A stretch of DNA of 32,193 bases from Planctomycetota bacterium (GCA_011053145.1 DRLC01000023.1:1-32193); one strand, 5' to 3'; numbered from the stretch's first letter, positions 1 through 8,089 are shown. Program-made: numbers and translations. Notes: a model not told the origin generated them from the sequence alone.

Positions 1-738
1 GAGGCCGCGGGACTCGGCGCGTCGTGGAAGCGCAAGAGTTCGCCCGGCAAGGACCCGTGGCACCGCGAGTTCCGGGCCTACCGCGAGAAACCGCTGATGG
101 AGCGCGCGCTCGCGGCGCTCCAGGGCGGCAAGGCGGAGGAGGCCCTGCCGACCCTCGAGGACTTCGCGCGTGAGCGCCCCGACGACCTCAACGTGCTCTC
201 GTTCCTTGCCTGGGGACGTTTCCTGGTCGGGGATGAGCAAGGGGCATGGGAGGCGATCCACCAGGGCCTCGAAGTGGATCCCGACAGCATCCTGATCCTG
301 CGCGTCGAGGCGCGGATTCAGGAGAGTTCCGGCGACCCGTCCGCCGCGATCGAAACGCTCGCCCACATCCTGCGCATCGAGCCGAACGACACCCAAGCCC
401 TCCGCAAGGCGGGGCGGCTCGAGCGCGAAGCCGGAAACGGGGAGCGCGCGGCGGAGTTGTGGCTTCGCTTCCTCGAGCTCGACGGATCCGATCCGGAGAT
501 CTGGCGCGCGAGCGGTGAGGTGCTGCTCGACCTCGAGCGCTGGGAAGACGCGGAGGAGGTGTTCCGAGGTGCCCGGCGCCACCGCGTGAACGACGCCTCG
601 ATCCGCGCGGGCCTCGCGCGCGCCCTGGCCGCACAGGAACGCTGGGACGAAGCGGAGTCCGTGCTTCTCGAAGGCGGAGGGCCGGACGCTCCGTCCCGAC
701 CCCTGCTCGAATCCATCCGGGCTCACGAGTCTCCGTGA
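1..738 (+). CDS. TPR-repeat protein, 3' part (5' end outside window)
   Basis: The frame is open from the first base of the window, so the gene starts upstream; 245 residues are visible. The visible part is almost entirely tetratricopeptide-like helical hairpins, about five to six, with the usual A/G-L-A spacing, for example around 'ALAALQGGKAEEALPTLEDF', 'AAIETLAHILRIEPNDTQAL' and 'WEDAEEVFRGARRH'. TPRs are protein-protein scaffolds, and no catalytic domain is visible. The stop codon overlaps a GTG codon of the next gene (GTGA at 735-738), so the two are probably translationally coupled, with the redoxin further downstream in the same operon. TPR modules next to FG-GAP/ASPIC proteins suggest a role in assembling or presenting a secreted or periplasmic complex; that part is inference. 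Confidence 0.85.
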   Translation, partial: EAAGLGASWKRKSSPGKDPWHREFRAYREKPLMERALAALQGGKAEEALPTLEDFARERPDDLNVLSFLAWGRFLVGDEQGAWEAIHQGLEVDPDSILILRVEARIQESSGDPSAAIETLAHILRIEPNDTQALRKAGRLEREAGNGERAAELWLRFLELDGSDPEIWRASGEVLLDLERWEDAEEVFRGARRHRVNDASIRAGLARALAAQERWDEAESVLLEGGGPDAPSRPLLESIRAHESP

Positions 739-770
739 ACGCGTTCTTCCGCACCGACCACCGACCGAAC

Positions 771-2465
771 ATGAATCCGCGCTGGCGCTTTGCTTTCCTG
801 CTCTTCGTCTCCGTGCTCTCCGCCACGGCCTGCGGCGGGGCGGATGCCCCGGCGGAGTCGGACGGGGAGGCGATCGTTGCGGACGAGGGCCCCGCCCCCT
901 GGTTCGAAGAGGCGGCGGCGGCGCGCGGGATCGATTTCGTCCACAGGAGCGGACACGAAACCCGCTACCTCTATCCGGAGATCGTCTGCGGTGGGGGGGC
1001 GCTCTTCGACATGGATGGGGACGGCGACCTCGACGCCTACTTCGTGCAGTCCGACGGCGTGCTGAAGAGCCCGCGGGAACGCGAGGGCAACCGGCTCTAT
1101 CGCAACGACGGCGCCGGGCACTTCGAGGACGTCACCGCGGGGAGCGGAGCGGATGACCGCGGCTACGGGATCGGGGTCACGACCGGCGACTTCGATTCGG
1201 ACGGGGACACGGACCTGTACGTCACGAACCTGGGCCGGAACGCGCTCCTGCGCAACGACGGCACGGGACACTTCGAGGACGTCACCGAATCGGCCGGCGC
1301 GGGATGCGACCTGTGGAGCACGAGCGCGGCGTTCTTCGATTACGACCGCGACGGGGACCTCGATCTGTGGGTCGTGAACTACCTCTTCTGGACCGTCGAG
1401 TCGGAGCGAACCTGCTATGCGCAGCCCCATGGGGAGACCTACTGCGGGCCGCTCGCCTACGACAAGCCCGCCCCCGACACGCTCTTTCGCAACAACGGGG
1501 ACGGGACCTTCACCGATGTTTCCGGGGAGATGGGGGTGCGCGAGTCCCTCGGGAACGGGCTCGGCATCGGGACGGCCGACTTCAACGGGGATGGATGGCT
1601 CGACGTCTTCGTCGCGAACGACGGCACCAAGGATCACCTCTGGATCAACCAGGGCGGAGAGCACTTCGTCGAGAAGGCGGTGGCCTTCGGCTGCGCGGCG
1701 GACCAGGACGGCAAGATCAAGGCGGGGATGGGCGTCGGAATCGAGGACCTCGATGAGGACGGGGACGAAGACCTGCTCGTCGTGAACCTCAACTCCGAAT
1801 ACGACTCCTTCTTCCTGAACCAGGGAACGCACTTCGTCGACCGCACGGCGTCGGTTGGCCTCACCCGGGCGAGCCAGGCATTCACGCGCTTCGGTGTCGG
1901 GTTTCGGGACTTCGATCTCGACGGCCGGATGGACCTCTACGAGGCGAACGGCCGCGTGTCCCACGGCGCCGAGGTCGCTGGCGACGATCCCTTCGCCGAG
2001 CAGAACCTGCTCTTCCGAGGAGATGCGAACGGGCGCTTCGAGGTCGTGGAGCCCATGGGCGGCGTGCGGCCCCCGCTCATCGGGACGAGCCGTGGCGCGG
2101 CCTTCGGAGACGTCGACGGCGACGGCGGGCCGGACGTGCTCGTGTTCAACAAGGACGGTGCGCCCTACCTGCTCCTCGACCGCGCGATGGCGGGCAACTG
2201 GATTCAGTTCCGGCCCACGGACAGCGGCAGCGACGCCCTCGGAGCCCTGCTGACGATTCGGGTCGGCGATCGCACGCTCACGCGGAGGATGCGCTCCTCG
2301 ACGAGCTACTGCGTGGCGAGTGACCCGCGCGTTCACCTCGGTCTCGGGGAGGCCGACGCGGTGGACAGCGTCGAGGTCCGCTGGGTGGACGGTACCACCG
2401 AGACCTTCGGCCCGCTGGATGCCGGTTCGACCCACATCCTTGCACGGGGCAGCGGGCATGAGTAG
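771..2465 (+). CDS. CRTAC1-like FG-GAP/VCBS repeat lipoprotein with C-terminal ASPIC/UnbV domain
   Basis: From the ATG at 771 the protein has 564 residues. It opens with a basic n-region and a hydrophobic stretch ending in SATAC, an imperfect lipobox that would lipidate Cys21. Seven Ca-binding FG-GAP/VCBS loops follow: DMDGDGDLD, DFDSDGDTD, DYDRDGDLD, DFNGDGWLD, DLDEDGDED, DFDLDGRMD and DVDGDGGPD. Together they are consistent with a seven-bladed beta-propeller. The last ~85 residues match the UnbV/ASPIC domain (GALLTIRVG, RSSTSYCVASDPRVHLGLG, VEVRWVDGTTE). The family is secreted and its molecular role is poorly known. A GTG at 735 would overlap the upstream stop as GTGA and add 12 residues; I prefer 771 because it places a compact signal peptide at the N-terminus. 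The 3' end overlaps the redoxin gene by 8 nt. Confidence 0.9.
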   Translation: MNPRWRFAFLLFVSVLSATACGGADAPAESDGEAIVADEGPAPWFEEAAAARGIDFVHRSGHETRYLYPEIVCGGGALFDMDGDGDLDAYFVQSDGVLKSPREREGNRLYRNDGAGHFEDVTAGSGADDRGYGIGVTTGDFDSDGDTDLYVTNLGRNALLRNDGTGHFEDVTESAGAGCDLWSTSAAFFDYDRDGDLDLWVVNYLFWTVESERTCYAQPHGETYCGPLAYDKPAPDTLFRNNGDGTFTDVSGEMGVRESLGNGLGIGTADFNGDGWLDVFVANDGTKDHLWINQGGEHFVEKAVAFGCAADQDGKIKAGMGVGIEDLDEDGDEDLLVVNLNSEYDSFFLNQGTHFVDRTASVGLTRASQAFTRFGVGFRDFDLDGRMDLYEANGRVSHGAEVAGDDPFAEQNLLFRGDANGRFEVVEPMGGVRPPLIGTSRGAAFGDVDGDGGPDVLVFNKDGAPYLLLDRAMAGNWIQFRPTDSGSDALGALLTIRVGDRTLTRRMRSSTSYCVASDPRVHLGLGEADAVDSVEVRWVDGTTETFGPLDAGSTHILARGSGHE

Positions 2466-3105
2466 GTCGCACCACCTGGCTCGCCGTATCCTCCTCGCCC
2501 TCCTCTCCGCGGCGGCCCTGCTGTGTGCTTGCGGCGGAGGGGGAGCGGGGTCCGAGACGCCAACGGGCGCCCTGCGCCTCCCGGCCGTGGGGGAGGAAAA
2601 GACTCTGCTCGTTCCCGATCCCGATGCGACCGCCACGGTCGTCTTCTTCGTCGCGACGGAGTGCCCGATCTCGAACTACTTCGCACCGGAAATGGAACGG
2701 ATCCGCGTCGAGTACGGGCCGCGCGGCATCGCGTTCCGGGCGGTCTACGCGGTTCCCGACGAGGGCGTGGAGGCGATCCGAGCGCACACCGCGGACTACG
2801 GACTGAAGATGCCCGCGCTCCTCGACCCCGAGCATGCGCTGCTCTCGCGCGCCGGAGCGAGCGTCACCCCCGAGGCCGCGGTCTTCGCCCCGAACGGAGA
2901 TCTCCTCTACCGGGGTCGCATCGACGACACCTATGTCGCCTACGGACGCCAGCGGATCGAACCGACGCAGCGCGATCTGCGCCTCGCCCTCGATGCGATT
3001 CTCGCGGGAGCCTCCCCCGACCCGTCCGTCACCGAGGCGATCGGTTGCTTCATCCCGGACCTCGAAGGAAGCTCGCTCCCCGAGACGTCGAGCGAGGACC
3101 ACTAG
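2458..3105 (+). CDS. Redoxin / thioredoxin-fold lipoprotein (CPISN type)
   Basis: The protein has 215 residues. A signal peptide rich in Leu/Ala ends in LLCAC, so Cys25 (or Cys23) is the likely lipidated residue. The thioredoxin-like fold follows: VVFFVATECPISNYFAPEM has the single redox Cys69 in a CPIS motif instead of CxxC. A second conserved-looking Cys lies near the end in TEAIGC (Cys197), an arrangement typical of the extracytoplasmic redoxins that start CPISNYxAPE. A cis-Pro loop is seen at ASVTPEAAVF. The likely role is periplasmic thiol/disulfide or peroxide chemistry, possibly linked to maturation of the neighbouring FG-GAP lipoprotein (inference). The ATG overlaps the upstream gene by 8 nt. 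The gene is convergent with the glutaminyl cyclase gene, with only 7 nt between stops. Confidence 0.85.
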   Translation: MSRSHHLARRILLALLSAAALLCACGGGGAGSETPTGALRLPAVGEEKTLLVPDPDATATVVFFVATECPISNYFAPEMERIRVEYGPRGIAFRAVYAVPDEGVEAIRAHTADYGLKMPALLDPEHALLSRAGASVTPEAAVFAPNGDLLYRGRIDDTYVAYGRQRIEPTQRDLRLALDAILAGASPDPSVTEAIGCFIPDLEGSSLPETSSEDH

Positions 3106-3112
3106 CCTCGGG

Positions 3113-3886
3113 TCATTCCGGGTCGGTCAGCTCGATCTCGAAGACCGCCGGCCAGAGCTTGCCTGTCACGAAGATGCGCTTCGTTTCGGGGTCGTAGGCG
3201 ATGCCGTTCAGGACCGCGTCCGGGTCGTGGATCTTGCTGTTGTCGAAGATTCCGGTCAGGTTGACCCAGCCGACGACCTTCCCGTCCTTCGGGTCGATAC
3301 GAACGAGGAAGTCCCGCTTCCAGATGTTCGCCCAGATCTCCCCGTCGATCCACTCGAGTTCGTTGAGTTGGTCGATCGGCGTCTCGTCGGCCATGACCTC
3401 GATCTTGCGCACGACCTCGAAGGTCTCGGGGTCCCGGAACGTGATCGTGCTCGACCCGTCACTCATGACGAGGTGCTTGCCATCGGTCGTCAGCCCCCAT
3501 CCCTCACCCTCGTAGGCGAGGTTGCGGGTGACGCGGAAGGTTCGCGGGTCGAAGACGTGGGCCTTGCCGGACTTCCAGGTGAGCTGGAACAGCTCGTCCC
3601 CGAACCACGCAAGCCCCTCCGCGAAGATCGTCGGTGGGAGGTCCTTGCGCTTCTCCACCTTGCCCGTCTCGATCTCGACGCGGCGTAGGCTCGACGTGCC
3701 GTAGCGTCCGGTGCTCTCGTAGAACTTCCCGTCGTGCACGAGCAATCCCTGGCAGTAAGCGCTGGGGCTGTGCGGGTAGGTGTGGACCACCTTGAAGCCG
3801 TAGACCGGAGCGGGGCCCGCGGCGCAAGAGGAGAACGCGAACAGGAACGCCAGGAAGGCGGCGAGGATCGGAGAGCGGGACGACAT
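3113..3886 (-). CDS. Glutaminyl-peptide cyclotransferase-like lipoprotein
   Basis: The protein has 257 residues and a lipoprotein-like leader (hydrophobic residues 7-19, then FSSC, Cys21). The mature part matches the plant/bacterial glutamine cyclotransferase family, a five-bladed beta-propeller that converts N-terminal Gln to pyroglutamate. Seen: FKVVHTYPHSPSAYCQGL near the start, YESTGRYGTSSLRRVE, IFAEGLAWFGDELFQLTWK, LNELEWIDGEIWANIW and LNGIAYDPETKRIFVTGKLW close to the end. These are the family's characteristic blocks. The frame stays open upstream to 4408, but that part is antisense-like sequence over the sulfatase gene; the signal peptide fixes the start at 3886. A promoter with TTGACG and TACTGT lies just upstream, so it may be transcribed separately from the sulfatase gene. 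Confidence 0.9.
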   Translation of the reverse strand: MSSRSPILAAFLAFLFAFSSCAAGPAPVYGFKVVHTYPHSPSAYCQGLLVHDGKFYESTGRYGTSSLRRVEIETGKVEKRKDLPPTIFAEGLAWFGDELFQLTWKSGKAHVFDPRTFRVTRNLAYEGEGWGLTTDGKHLVMSDGSSTITFRDPETFEVVRKIEVMADETPIDQLNELEWIDGEIWANIWKRDFLVRIDPKDGKVVGWVNLTGIFDNSKIHDPDAVLNGIAYDPETKRIFVTGKLWPAVFEIELTDPE

Positions 3887-3936
3887 GGGGAAGTGGGGGT
3901 GTCGTGGCACGAACCGCTCGCGTCGCGACTGGATGG

Positions 3937-3967
3937 ACAGTAGATCGCGCCCCGCGAGGGGCGTCAA
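3937..3967 (-). promoter_or_regulatory. Candidate promoter of the glutaminyl cyclase gene
   Basis: On the minus strand TTGACG (3962-3967) and TACTGT (3937-3942) are separated by 19 bp. A start site about 7 nt downstream would give a leader of roughly 40-45 nt before the ATG at 3886. The spacer contains a 6-bp inverted repeat (3948-3963). Confidence 0.5.
3948..3963. repeat. Inverted repeat CGCCCC-GCGA-GGGGCG
   Basis: A perfect 6-bp stem with a 4-nt loop lies between the sulfatase stop (3997) and the glutaminyl cyclase start. There is no T-run, so it is not a canonical terminator. Its place inside the spacer of the candidate promoter makes an operator possible. Confidence 0.4.
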
Positions 3968-3996
3968 TGCGGCCGGGGGAACCAGCGGGAGGCTCG

Positions 3997-5493
3997 CTAC
4001 TCCACGTAGCCGAGGTCGCGCAGCTCGGCGGCCCACTCCTCGGGCACCTCGGGCGCTCCGCCCCGGCGCCGCGCCTTGTAGACGGTGACGCGGGCTCGCA
4101 GCCGACGTTCGAGTTCGATCCGTGCATCGGGATCGGACTCCGCCAGGTTCTCCGACTCGAGCGGATCGGCCTCGAGGTCGTAGAGCTCCTCCGCACCCGG
4201 TTCGTGGAGGAGCAACTTGCTGCGCCCATCCTGCAACGCATAGAGCTCCTCGTCGGCGCGCTTGCCCCGGTGCTCGGCGTCCTCGGGGACGGGCCGGCGC
4301 TGGGAGAAGACCTCGCGCGGTGTCCACTCCCGGGATCCCTCGAGGAGGGGAACGAGGGAGACCCCGTGCAGGTCCGGATCGAGACCTTCGACCCGGACTC
4401 CCATCCACTGGGCCAGTGTCGGGAGGAGGTCCACGTGGGCGACGAGTTCACGGATGCGCGCGGGACCGATCGAATGATCGCTCGCCGCGAGGAGGAAGGG
4501 CACGTGGAGCTGTTCCTGGTAGATGCGGCTGCCGTGGCCCGCGACCCCGTGGCTCGCGAGGCCCTCGCCGTGGTCGGAGGTGACGATCCACAGCGTCGTG
4601 CCGGGGAGGTTCAGGCCTTCGACTGCAGCGTGGAGTCGCTCCACGAGCTCGTCGGCGTGCCGGATGTGGGCGTCGTAGCGGTCGATGATCTCGAGCCAGT
4701 CGCGCACGCTCTCCACCTCGATGCGGTCGCCGCTCTCGGAGGCCGCGGCCCAGCGCAGCGCCAGGCTCCCGTCGTCGCCCGCCGCGGGAAGACCGTGCAG
4801 TGCGCGTTCGCGTTCGAAGAGCTCGGGTCCCTCGAGCGGAGAGTCGCGCTTCAAGGCCGCGAGCGAGCGTTCAGGGACGTGCTCGGTGTCCTTCCAGCGA
4901 TGCGGGCCGTAGAGGTGCAGCCACAGGAAGAAACGCTCCTCCCTTCGTCCCTGGCGCAGCCACTTCATCGCCGCGTCGACGAGCGGTCCCGAGTTCGTCT
5001 CGGCCGTGACCTCGTCGAAGGACGGAGTGATCCCGCGCAGGAACTTCACGTTCAGGAACGCGGCGGTCTCGTAGCCCAGACCGCGGAAGAGGCTCGCGAG
5101 GTCGGAGGCCGAGGGGGCGAGGCTCTGTCCGTTCTGCTCGACGCCGTGTTCGAAGGGGGTCAGGCCCGTGAGCATCGTCGCGTGGCTCGGCGCGGTGTGG
5201 GAGACCGCGGCCATCGCGCGCTCGAAGAGGACTCCCCGTTCGGCCAGGCGGTCGAGGAACGGTGTGGTCTTGCGGAAGTAGCCGTAGGCCGAGACGTGGT
5301 CGGCGCGCAGCGTATCGATCGTGACGAGGATGACCCGGTCGAAGCGGGGGGTGCCGGCACCGGGTTCGAAGCGCACCGGCCACGTGCGTGCGGGGCTCGG
5401 TGTGTCCTCGTGGCACGCGCTGAGGAGCAGCGCGAGGGCGAGCGCGCCGACGGCGACGCGTCCTCTAGAGGCGGGGTGTCGAACGGGGTCCAT
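3997..5493 (-). CDS. Sulfatase-fold (alkaline phosphatase superfamily) lipoprotein, Thr at the nucleophile position
   Basis: The protein has 498 residues. A signal peptide ends in LLSAC (Cys27), a good lipobox. The fold is recognisable from VTIDTLRADHVSAYGY (metal-binding Asp60), SHTAPSHATMLTG (98-110), VTSDHGEG and the C-terminal LGYVE typical of this subgroup. In true sulfatases the third residue of the core motif is Cys or Ser, converted to formylglycine, followed two residues later by Pro, then S/T/A and Arg. Here it is Thr100 with His104 in place of Arg. Thr is the nucleophile in phosphotransferases and phosphodiesterases of this superfamily, so sulfate-ester hydrolysis by the formylglycine route is unlikely. 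Substrate unknown. It lies 86 nt downstream of tryptophanase on the same strand. Confidence 0.85.
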   Translation of the reverse strand: MDPVRHPASRGRVAVGALALALLLSACHEDTPSPARTWPVRFEPGAGTPRFDRVILVTIDTLRADHVSAYGYFRKTTPFLDRLAERGVLFERAMAAVSHTAPSHATMLTGLTPFEHGVEQNGQSLAPSASDLASLFRGLGYETAAFLNVKFLRGITPSFDEVTAETNSGPLVDAAMKWLRQGRREERFFLWLHLYGPHRWKDTEHVPERSLAALKRDSPLEGPELFERERALHGLPAAGDDGSLALRWAAASESGDRIEVESVRDWLEIIDRYDAHIRHADELVERLHAAVEGLNLPGTTLWIVTSDHGEGLASHGVAGHGSRIYQEQLHVPFLLAASDHSIGPARIRELVAHVDLLPTLAQWMGVRVEGLDPDLHGVSLVPLLEGSREWTPREVFSQRRPVPEDAEHRGKRADEELYALQDGRSKLLLHEPGAEELYDLEADPLESENLAESDPDARIELERRLRARVTVYKARRRGGAPEVPEEWAAELRDLGYVE

Positions 5494-5579
5494 GGCGGGC
5501 GCGGGAGCGCACCCAAACCGTACCAAGGTGCTCTGCGGCGCGCGGGGACGCGACGCGGAAAAGAAGGAACGCGACCGGT

Positions 5580-6992
5580 TCAGGTGCGCCCGCTCACCTC
5601 CGGCTGCGCAGCGGGGACCGAACGAAAGCTCGCACCGAAGTGTCTCAGGACCGGCGGTTCGAAGGTGATCTCCACGCCCCCGATCTCCGAGCGGCGCTGC
5701 CAGACCCGCTCGATGATCGCGATCAGGTAGTCCATGTGGCTCTGGGTGTACGTGCGGCGTGGGATCGCGAGGCGTACGAGCTCGTGGGCCGCGGGGAGTT
5801 CGTTCCCGTCCTCGTCCTTGCGACCCATCATCAGACTTCCGATCTCGCAGGAGCGGATTCCGCCTTCGAGGTAGAGTTCGATCGCGAGGGCCTGTCCGGG
5901 GAACTTCGACCAGGGGACGTGGGGGAGGAAGCGTGCCGCATCGAGGAAGATCGCGTGGCCTCCGGCGGGGAGCACGACCGGGATTCCGCGCTCGTCGAGC
6001 CGGTCGCAGACGTAGGCGATCGACGCCTGGCGGTAGGCGAGGTAGTCCTCCTCGATGACCTCGGTGAGGCCCTGGGCCACCGCCTCGAGATCGCGGCCGG
6101 ACATGCCACCGTAGGTGGGGAAGCCTTCGGTGACGACGAGTCGCTGGCGCAGCTCGCGGGCGAGGTCCCTGTCGCGCACCGCCAGGAAGCCGCCGATATT
6201 CGCGAGCCCGTCCTTCTTCGCGCTCATCGTGCAACCGTCCGCGACCTCGAAGGTCGCGCGCACGATCTCGCGCACGTCCTTTTCGGCCCAGGCGGGGTCG
6301 CGCTGCTTCACGAGCCAGGCGTTCTCGGCGAAGCGGCAGGCGTCGATGAAGAGGGGCACGCCGTGGGAATCGCAGATCGCACGCACCGCGCGCAGGTTGT
6401 CGATTGCGACCGCTTGACCACCCGCACCGTTGTTCGTGACGGTCATCATCACGAGCGGCACGTTCCCCTTTTCGCGCTCGAGCAGCCCCTCCAGGGCGTC
6501 GAGGTCCATGTTCCCCTTGAACGGGAAGGTGGAGCGCGTGTCGGCCGACTCGGCGCAGGGCAGATCCAGCGCGGCGGCACCCGTGCTCTCGATGTTCGCG
6601 CGCGTCGTGTCGAAGTGCGTGTTGTTCGGGAACACGAGCCCCGGACCGCCGAGGGTCTGGAAGAGGATGTGCTCCGCCGCCCGACCCTGGTGGGTGGGGA
6701 TGACGTGCTCGAAGCCGAAGAGTTCGTGGACGGACTGTTCGAAACGCTCGTAGCTCGGCGACCCGGCGTAGGACTCGTCGCCGCGCAGCACGGCTCCCCA
6801 CTGGGCGCTGCTCATCGCGCCGGTCCCGCTGTCGGTCAGGAGGTCGATCAGGACGTTCTTGGCGGGGATCCGGAACAGGTTGCCCTCGGCCTCGGCCACG
6901 TGGCGTTCCCGCTCCTCTCGCGTCGTCATGCGGATCGGCTCCACGCTCTTGATGCGGAAGGGCTCGATGATCGGGAGGTCGGGCTGGCTCAT
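5580..6992 (-). CDS. tnaA: Tryptophanase (L-tryptophan indole-lyase, PLP-dependent)
   Basis: The protein has 470 residues, the normal family length. It aligns throughout with the tryptophanase/tyrosine phenol-lyase family: PFRIKSVEPI (11-20), IDLLTDSGTGAM, IPTHQGRAAE (98-107), FKGNMDLD, IDACRFAEN with PLP-ring Asp218, SAKKD with Schiff-base Lys260, EGFPTYGG, and LAIPRRTYTQSHMD. Three residues that separate the two enzymes agree with tryptophanase: Asp128 in FDTT (Thr in tyrosine phenol-lyase), Ile384 in CEIG (Arg), and His451 in LRHF (Phe). The expected reaction is L-tryptophan to indole, pyruvate and ammonia in the cytoplasm. AAGGA (6999-7003) lies 6 nt before the ATG. No tnaB-like permease is present. 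A hairpin with a T-run lies 29 nt upstream of the start. Confidence 0.93.
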   Translation of the reverse strand: MSQPDLPIIEPFRIKSVEPIRMTTREERERHVAEAEGNLFRIPAKNVLIDLLTDSGTGAMSSAQWGAVLRGDESYAGSPSYERFEQSVHELFGFEHVIPTHQGRAAEHILFQTLGGPGLVFPNNTHFDTTRANIESTGAAALDLPCAESADTRSTFPFKGNMDLDALEGLLEREKGNVPLVMMTVTNNGAGGQAVAIDNLRAVRAICDSHGVPLFIDACRFAENAWLVKQRDPAWAEKDVREIVRATFEVADGCTMSAKKDGLANIGGFLAVRDRDLARELRQRLVVTEGFPTYGGMSGRDLEAVAQGLTEVIEEDYLAYRQASIAYVCDRLDERGIPVVLPAGGHAIFLDAARFLPHVPWSKFPGQALAIELYLEGGIRSCEIGSLMMGRKDEDGNELPAAHELVRLAIPRRTYTQSHMDYLIAIIERVWQRRSEIGGVEITFEPPVLRHFGASFRSVPAAQPEVSGRT

Positions 6993-6998
6993 GGGTCG

Positions 6999-7003
6999 TC
7001 CTT
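6999..7003 (-). promoter_or_regulatory. Shine-Dalgarno AAGGA of tnaA
   Basis: On the minus strand AAGGA lies 6 nt before the ATG at 6992. It supports this start and shows that tnaA, unlike many genes here, has a leader. Confidence 0.7.
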
Positions 7004-7020
7004 CGGTGGGGGAGTCGCGG

Positions 7021-7041
7021 AAAAAGGGACCCCATTGTCCC
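7021..7041 (-). terminator. Hairpin plus T5: terminator of yigZ or attenuator of tnaA
   Basis: On the minus strand GGGAC, a 6-nt loop (AATGGG) and GTCCC are followed directly by TTTTT (7021-7025). The element lies 100 nt after the YigZ stop and only 28 nt before the tnaA start codon. A tnaA promoter between the two would leave hardly any room, so either tnaA transcripts read through this element or the promoter overlaps it. Just upstream, another hairpin (CCGGG-GAG-CCCGG) follows a T6 run. Confidence 0.5.
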
Positions 7042-7141
7042 GTGATCCGCCCCGGAGGGGGCCGGGCTCCCCGGAAAAAAGGCCGCCGACCCCACCCCGG
7101 TCAAGGGCGGGAGCACCCCGGCGCCGATTCCTGCCCGCGGG

Positions 7142-7747
7142 TCAGCTCCTGGCCTGGACCCTGCCGGCGGTCTTGTCCGCGAGTTCCCGCGAGACCGCGG
7201 CCACCTCGTCTTCGGGGACCAGGACCTCGACCCACACCTCCTCGCCGTACTCACTGGCCACGGGCTCCAAGCCGCGGGAGCGGAGCACCCCCTCCACCGC
7301 CCCGGAGCAGTCATAGGGGTACTCGATGCGCACCCGAACCGTGACGACCACGGTCCGAAGCGGAGCGCGGTCGAGCGTGCGCCCACAGGCTCCGCCGTAG
7401 GCGCGGATCAGGCCGCCCACGCCGAGCTTCGTGCCACCGAACCAGCGCGTGACCACGACGATGACATCGGTGAGCCCGTGCCCCTCGATCTGCGCGAGGA
7501 TCGGACGGCCCGCCGATCCGCCGGGTTCGCCGTCGTCGCTCGAACGAAAGACTTCGCCACCCGGTCCGATGCGGAGCGCCCAACAGTGGTGGGTCGCGTT
7601 CGGGAACTCCGCGCGCACCCCGTCGAGAATCGCGCGCGCCTCTTCTTCGCTCGCGGCCGGTGCCGCGGTCGTGAGGAATCGCGAGCCCTTGACCGGATCG
7701 ATTTCGAAGCGGAAGCGCTGCGCGAGGGTGCGGTAGGTCGCTGCCAT
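7142..7747 (-). CDS. yigZ: YigZ / IMPACT family protein (UPF0029)
   Basis: The protein has 201 residues, the usual family size. The signature block is complete: [20 protein letters not shown], then [20 protein letters not shown]. An N-terminal lead-in ([20 protein letters not shown]) and a C-terminal ferredoxin-like half ([19 protein letters not shown]) are as expected for the DUF1949 part. The family resembles eukaryotic IMPACT and has been linked to ribosome or translation regulation, but its bacterial role is unsettled. The start is divergent from the GIY-YIG gene, with 26 nt between the two start codons. A TAACCT box 9 nt before the ATG suggests a very short or absent leader. Confidence 0.93.
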   Translation of the reverse strand: MAATYRTLAQRFRFEIDPVKGSRFLTTAAPAASEEEARAILDGVRAEFPNATHHCWALRIGPGGEVFRSSDDGEPGGSAGRPILAQIEGHGLTDVIVVVTRWFGGTKLGVGGLIRAYGGACGRTLDRAPLRTVVVTVRVRIEYPYDCSGAVEGVLRSRGLEPVASEYGEEVWVEVLVPEDEVAAVSRELADKTAGRVQARS

Positions 7748-7773
7748 GCCCCCGCGAGGTTACCCTCTCGTCC
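7748..7773. promoter_or_regulatory. Overlapping divergent -10 boxes, yigZ / GIY-YIG
   Basis: The 26-nt gap holds TACCCT on the plus strand (7761-7766, 7 nt before ATG 7774) and TAACCT on the minus strand (7757-7762, 9 nt before ATG 7747). The two boxes overlap by 2 bp, so polymerase can occupy only one side at a time. No strong -35 is seen on either side. Confidence 0.5.
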
Positions 7774-8058
7774 ATGTGGTCGGTGTACCTCCTTCGCATG
7801 CGGACCGGCGCCCTGTACACCGGGATCGCGCTCGACGTGGAGCGACGCCTCGCCGAGCACCGCTCCGGAAGCGGCGCGAAGTGCCTGCGCGGCAAGGGGC
7901 CGCTCGAGCTCGTCTTCGAGCGTGAGATCGGCGACCGCGGCGAGGCCCTGCGCGTCGAGGCGATGCTCAAGAGGCTCTCGAAGGACGAGAAGGAGGCGAT
8001 CGCGGCGGGAGAGGTCTCTTCCGAGGAGCTCCTCGCCCGACTTGCGCCCCGCGCCTGA
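7774..8058 (+). CDS. GIY-YIG domain protein (UPF0213 / YhbQ-like)
   Basis: The 94-residue protein is a stand-alone GIY-YIG nuclease-fold domain. It begins [17 protein letters not shown], where VYLL and YTG correspond to the GIY and YIG halves. The next motif, VERRLAEH, supplies the conserved Arg and His, and [24 protein letters not shown] continues as in UPF0213. The Glu of the third motif is in [14 protein letters not shown]. The family is small and widespread; DNA-processing activity has been reported for some members, but the cellular role is not settled. It is preceded by a leaderless-type TACCCT box and diverges from yigZ. Confidence 0.9.
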   Translation: MWSVYLLRMRTGALYTGIALDVERRLAEHRSGSGAKCLRGKGPLELVFEREIGDRGEALRVEAMLKRLSKDEKEAIAAGEVSSEELLARLAPRA

Positions 8059-8089
8059 GCGGGTGAGCCCGGGGCGAATCGGGGAGCGG

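Noticed and set aside
3887-4408. N-terminal extension of the glutaminyl cyclase frame
   Set aside because: It overlaps the sulfatase gene on the same strand in another frame, is Arg/Pro-rich, and would bury the signal peptide that starts at 3886.
5580-6992. Tyrosine phenol-lyase as the identity of the PLP enzyme
   Set aside because: Asp128, Ile384 and His451 are the tryptophanase residues; tyrosine phenol-lyase has Thr, Arg and Phe at these places.
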